Both the position numbers and the translations under genes were made by a program. From positions 1 through 9,541 of the forward strand of contig JAOZQW010000071.1 in NCBI GenBank assembly GCA_029932015.1: a stretch of 9,541 nt of DNA, written 5' to 3'. A model generated the notes under the pieces. The model did not search any database and had not been told where the DNA came from. It was given only the letters and a program-made list of their open reading frames with translations. Within the stretch, counting starts at the first letter, position 1. Each line of letters opens with the position of its first letter. Origin of the DNA: Candidatus Fermentibacteraceae bacterium (GTDB lineage: Bacteria; Fermentibacterota; Fermentibacteria; Fermentibacterales; JCC-6). Shown here piece by piece: positions 6,892 through 9,541 of this stretch.

Positions 6892-9132
6892 TCAGTTAAA
6901 TAAATGGATCACCGATCGATGGGCCGAGGATCGTCCTGACACTGCGATAATGCTGTAGACTCCTGCAGGAAGGCATCTACCATCAATACTCCGCCACGGC
7001 AGCAGTAGCGAGAAATCTCCGGTCGGATCTGTCAGCACCTCAGTTCGCACCACCAACCTTCCAGAGATATCAAACAGACTGATATTGCATATACCTGCGG
7101 GAAAACCGGATCCTGTTATATCCATCTGATCGATGGAAGGACTGATTGCACTCAGTTGGGCGGTATTTGCCGGAGTATCAGGGATCTCCTCTATCCCGGT
7201 ATCATTCCAGGCGACTTCGACGACATGATCACCCAATCCCAGGCCATCGATGGATATGAAGAGCCTGCTCCCGATCCTCTCCTCCCAGTCCGTATGTGAA
7301 CCGTTCACTAGAACGCTCAGCACCACTGCTTCTTCCGGAATCTCGGCCACAAGAGTCTGTCCATGTGAGGTACTTCCTGTAAAGGAGAATGTAAGGCCGT
7401 TATCTTTGAAGCGAATGGAAGTCACATCACTTCCATAGCAGTCCTCCAGGAAATCCCCGTACTCGATCGGGAGGAGCCAACCGAAATGGGAGTAATCGGT
7501 CTCCATCGATGTACATACACTATCGATCCTGTCGTACGGCTCCGGCCAAGCTGTCGGTGCAAGCATGTTGATCGGGTGTGCACCGAGTAGGCAGTGCTTC
7601 CCCCTCTCCAGGACAGTGGAGAGATACTCGTAGGGCTGTTGCGAATGGAAATCCCCCCACCAGACAGTGTTCGTACCCCATATCCTGCCGGAGGGAGTCT
7701 GGAACTTGGTTATATGCTGATCGTAGAAGTACTCGCCCCCTGTCCATTCCCACCATCTGATACCGTTGCAGTAGAAATCAAATCCGTACGCAATTGTTGC
7801 CCAGAGTCCGCTCAGAGAGGTCCTGTGGCCGGAGTACCTTATGGTTCTGACCATAGAAGTGTCCAGTCCCATATCCGCAATATCATTCATACAGACGCGG
7901 AAGCGCTCCATGTGCTCATCGGGCTCATAAGTGATGAATTCATGGTACTCACCGAAGGAGGAGTCAGGATTGGGTGTATGGTGATATCCATGGTTCCCCA
8001 ACGCCACCCGGTCTGCCCATGGATAGACATTGTTCTGGATGTTCAAGAGCCAGTCCAGGTAGTCCTCTGGTGCTTCGGTGCTCATCCTCCATGTGCAGTG
8101 CCAGTGAGACCAGCTGTCTTCATATCCGTCCTCATACCAGACAGAATCCCGGTTATCTGTAAGGATGCCATCCGGAAGCAGGAGCCAGTTCATCTTCATT
8201 TCAGGATGTTCTTCAAGCAGCTGGATCATCTGAGCAGTGACCCGCTCGTCTCCGGAAGATGTTGTGGAGTATCCCCACAGATCTCCCTGTTGAGGATGTA
8301 TGAAGGGAATCTCATCCATAATCCAGCTGGCCGTACGCTCGAAGCCGTCGGGATGCCCGGAAATGTAGGCAACCGCAGGAGCATCACCCACCAGAATGCG
8401 TGCATAATAGCTGCTCTCATCACCCGCCGGAAGGATGGAATGCAGATCTGGACCAAGACAATTCTCCCTTGGTGCTTCCATGTCAAAGAATAGGAGAGAA
8501 AGATAGTTGTCAACCGAGGTTCCCGTATTCACTGCAAGCATGTTCTTGGCCGGGTTTGGAAGAAGGATAGTCAGTTCCGGAAGGGAAACATCTCCGATGA
8601 ATCGCATAACCTGATCACCGGAGAATCTGCACAGTTCTGAATCTCCATGAATATTCAGTGTCCTCCCGTTCGTCGTTGACTGATTTCCGAAGATGATCGA
8701 ATTGTAGAGGCCAACAGAAATATCCATCTCCAGGGGATACTCAAGCTCCACCTCCCCCGTTGTGACAACAGCAACACTGATCTCAAGCCCACGCCCAACA
8801 AGTACATAGGTTATTGTGACAGCAATTGGAAGCTCGATCGACCTCGAATAATCGGAAAGCGAATATGAACGGAAAACCGCACTTGTATCACTGAGATGCT
8901 CTATCTCTCCAGGAGAGGGGATGAATGGACCGCATTGCACTCCACCGAACTGCCTGCCACCAGCCAGATCGATACCGGTTGCAAGATCAGTGAGTTCCGT
9001 GAGAGAACCGGCTCTGACACCCATTGTAACCGGAGTGATCACTGCGCGAATGTGTTCATTCTGAAGAGTATCGGAAGCCGTATATGGCGTACTGGAAGAT
9101 AATATTGACATGATTACTATGAATACACACAT
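6892..9132 (-). CDS. Secreted modular protein: beta-sandwich, divergent polysaccharide-deacetylase-like barrel, C-terminal sorting-like domain
   Basis: Probably an exported carbohydrate-active or cell-surface enzyme; substrate unknown. Reading 746 residues: a hydrophobic export signal (1-20, ending in YTAS), a beta-rich region (about 25-250, resembling mutarotase-like supersandwich domains), then an alpha/beta region (about 268-565) with ALGNHGYHHTPNP (His381, 384 and 385, resembling the metal-binding histidine motif of NodB deacetylases), RYSGHRTS (433-440) and LLGAHP with His519 as a candidate last-motif histidine. The usual catalytic TFDDG of motif 1 is not seen; WGYSTTSSGDE (286-296) stands in its place. 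A small beta domain (about 578-642) and a C-terminal domain (about 665-746) with ISLFDISGRLVV and LPAGVYSIIAVSG follow, matching FlgD-like/type A sorting domains. ATG 9132 has AAAGGAG eight bases upstream and an in-frame stop before it. The signal lacks a positive n-region, which is unusual. The ends and export call are firm; the enzymatic activity is tentative. Confidence 0.72.
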   Translation of the reverse strand: MCVFIVIMSILSSSTPYTASDTLQNEHIRAVITPVTMGVRAGSLTELTDLATGIDLAGGRQFGGVQCGPFIPSPGEIEHLSDTSAVFRSYSLSDYSRSIELPIAVTITYVLVGRGLEISVAVVTTGEVELEYPLEMDISVGLYNSIIFGNQSTTNGRTLNIHGDSELCRFSGDQVMRFIGDVSLPELTILLPNPAKNMLAVNTGTSVDNYLSLLFFDMEAPRENCLGPDLHSILPAGDESSYYARILVGDAPAVAYISGHPDGFERTASWIMDEIPFIHPQQGDLWGYSTTSSGDERVTAQMIQLLEEHPEMKMNWLLLPDGILTDNRDSVWYEDGYEDSWSHWHCTWRMSTEAPEDYLDWLLNIQNNVYPWADRVALGNHGYHHTPNPDSSFGEYHEFITYEPDEHMERFRVCMNDIADMGLDTSMVRTIRYSGHRTSLSGLWATIAYGFDFYCNGIRWWEWTGGEYFYDQHITKFQTPSGRIWGTNTVWWGDFHSQQPYEYLSTVLERGKHCLLGAHPINMLAPTAWPEPYDRIDSVCTSMETDYSHFGWLLPIEYGDFLEDCYGSDVTSIRFKDNGLTFSFTGSTSHGQTLVAEIPEEAVVLSVLVNGSHTDWEERIGSRLFISIDGLGLGDHVVEVAWNDTGIEEIPDTPANTAQLSAISPSIDQMDITGSGFPAGICNISLFDISGRLVVRTEVLTDPTGDFSLLLPWRSIDGRCLPAGVYSIIAVSGRSSAHRSVIHLFN

Positions 9133-9152
9133 ATCTACTGCTCCTTTAAACT

Positions 9153-9181
9153 ATGATATACGGATTCTCCTGCATGGTCAA
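9153..9181 (-). promoter_or_regulatory. Sigma-70-type promoter of the secreted modular protein
   Basis: On the minus strand TTGACC (9181-9176, 5 of 6) is separated by exactly 17 nt from TATCAT (9158-9153, 5 of 6). Transcription would begin near 9146, leaving only about 14 nt before ATG 9132, with the AAAGGAG ribosome binding site (9147-9141) at the very 5' end of the message. Confidence 0.55.
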
Positions 9182-9202
9182 TCAGGATTCCTCACTAAAA
9201 CT

Positions 9203-9219
9203 CCAATCCACATGATTGG
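9203..9219. repeat. Dyad symmetry 1 in the divergent intergenic region
   Basis: CCAATC and GATTGG form a perfect 6-bp inverted repeat around CACAT. It is preceded by CT, so it opens with CTCCAAT, which recurs at 9233. It could be a regulator half-site pair; binding is inferred only from symmetry and position, 22 nt upstream of the minus-strand -35. Confidence 0.4.
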
Positions 9220-9230
9220 GTTTGGATTCA

Positions 9231-9258
9231 AGCTCCAATTCCACCATCTGGAATAGCT
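9231..9258. repeat. Dyad symmetry 2 in the divergent intergenic region
   Basis: ATTCCA (9238-9243) and TGGAAT (9249-9254) are perfectly inverted around CCATC, flanked by AGCT on both outer sides (9231-9234 and 9255-9258) with a 3-nt bulge on one side. Its centre is 35 nt from that of dyad 1. It could be an operator or an RNA hairpin. Confidence 0.4.
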
Positions 9259-9284
9259 GCTCCTTTTGCGCTGTAACATCAGTG

Positions 9285-9293
9285 AAGGAGGTG
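9285..9293 (+). promoter_or_regulatory. Strong ribosome binding site of the right-edge gene
   Basis: AAGGAGGTG is nearly the full anti-Shine-Dalgarno complement, five bases before ATG 9299. It fixes the start of the partial gene and suggests efficient translation. Confidence 0.8.
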
Positions 9294-9298
9294 CCAGA

Positions 9299-9541
9299 AT
9301 GAGAAGAATCATCGCAGATTCAGCAGCACGACCGGTGGAGATGGGACTGCTTTCAGCATTAGCGGTCATGGTCCTGCTTTTCGAAGTCATTCCAGGCTCG
9401 GAACTGGGCAGACTTGCAGCCAGGACTTTCCAGGATGAGATGATGGGAATCGATCCCGGGGAACTCTACGAGATCCCTCCGGAACTGCCGGAAGAAGATC
9501 CGGTGGATGTGAATGAGATAATCGCAAGTGAGATACCCGAT
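9299..9541 (+). CDS. N-terminal part of a membrane-anchored periplasmic protein, possibly TonB family (cut by the window edge)
   Basis: Only the first 81 codons are visible and the frame stays open to the last base. After a short basic start (MRRIIADSAARP) there is one membrane-spanning stretch (about 15-32, MGLLSALAVMVLLFEVIPG). An acidic, proline-containing segment with EIPPELPEEDPVDVNEI follows, with no visible cleavage site, so it should be anchored with the rest in the periplasm. Basic tip, single anchor, then Pro/Glu-rich linker is the layout of the energy transducer TonB, in particular of short TonB-like proteins in FCB-type bacteria. The diagnostic C-terminal TonB domain lies outside the window, so other single-pass proteins remain possible. 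The ribosome binding site is excellent, and the gene diverges from the secreted modular protein. Confidence 0.65.
   Translation, partial: MRRIIADSAARPVEMGLLSALAVMVLLFEVIPGSELGRLAARTFQDEMMGIDPGELYEIPPELPEEDPVDVNEIIASEIPD

Noticed and set aside
7594..8493. Plus-strand 299-codon open frame opposite the secreted protein gene
   Set aside because: It lies wholly antisense to a well-supported domain-bearing gene, the product has no recognisable pattern, and I saw no clear ribosome binding site. It is a coding shadow.
9182..9247. 21-codon minus-strand frame (MVELELESKPN...) upstream of the secreted protein promoter
   Set aside because: AAAGGAG lies 12 nt before its ATG, too far for good initiation. 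The frame overlaps the dyads and ends just before the -35, so chance is the simpler explanation.

Overview
The window reads as a compact chromosomal segment from a diderm (outer-membrane-bearing) bacterium of moderate GC. Evidence for this is an MCE/Mla-type lipid transport operon with a lipoprotein partner, a large secreted protein ending in a FlgD-like/type A sorting-like C-terminal domain, and a TonB-like partial gene at the right edge. That C-terminal domain style is common in the FCB group (Bacteroidetes relatives, Fermentibacteria, Eisenbacteria and similar candidate phyla). Candidatus Fermentibacteria or a neighbour is my best guess, but it is inference. No RNA gene, CRISPR array, insertion sequence or phage gene was found.

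Layout, left to right. Bases 1-181 hold no supported gene. The minus strand then carries htpG (Hsp90 chaperone, 182-2068), preceded in transcription order, 48 nt upstream, by a cytosolic alkaline-phosphatase-superfamily (sulfatase-like) enzyme (2117-3043). After a 119-nt gap with a GC-rich hairpin comes a four-gene minus-strand operon, transcribed mlaE-like permease (with fused STAS domain) > mlaF-like ATPase > mlaD-like MCE protein > ABC auxiliary lipoprotein (6568 down to 3163). Its junctions are TAATG, a 3-nt gap and GTGA, so it should be translationally coupled. Divergent from it on the plus strand is a 45-codon small membrane protein gene (6721-6858) with a strong ribosome binding site.

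A 746-residue exported protein (6892-9132, minus) follows. It has a mutarotase-like beta domain, a divergent polysaccharide-deacetylase-like barrel and a C-terminal sorting-like domain. Its divergent promoter region (9133-9298) contains a good sigma-70-type promoter and two tandem dyad symmetries. A plus-strand gene starting at 9299 runs off the right edge and looks like the membrane anchor of a TonB-family protein.

Two start sites are revised on ribosome-binding-site evidence: htpG to ATG 2068, and the permease to GTG 6568, which removes 19 spurious N-terminal residues. The permease, ATPase, MCE protein and lipoprotein together form a plausible complete inner-membrane phospholipid transporter. 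The STAS subunit (MlaB role) is covalently fused to the permease, and a PqiC-like lipoprotein takes the place of the MlaC/MlaA partners, which are absent here.
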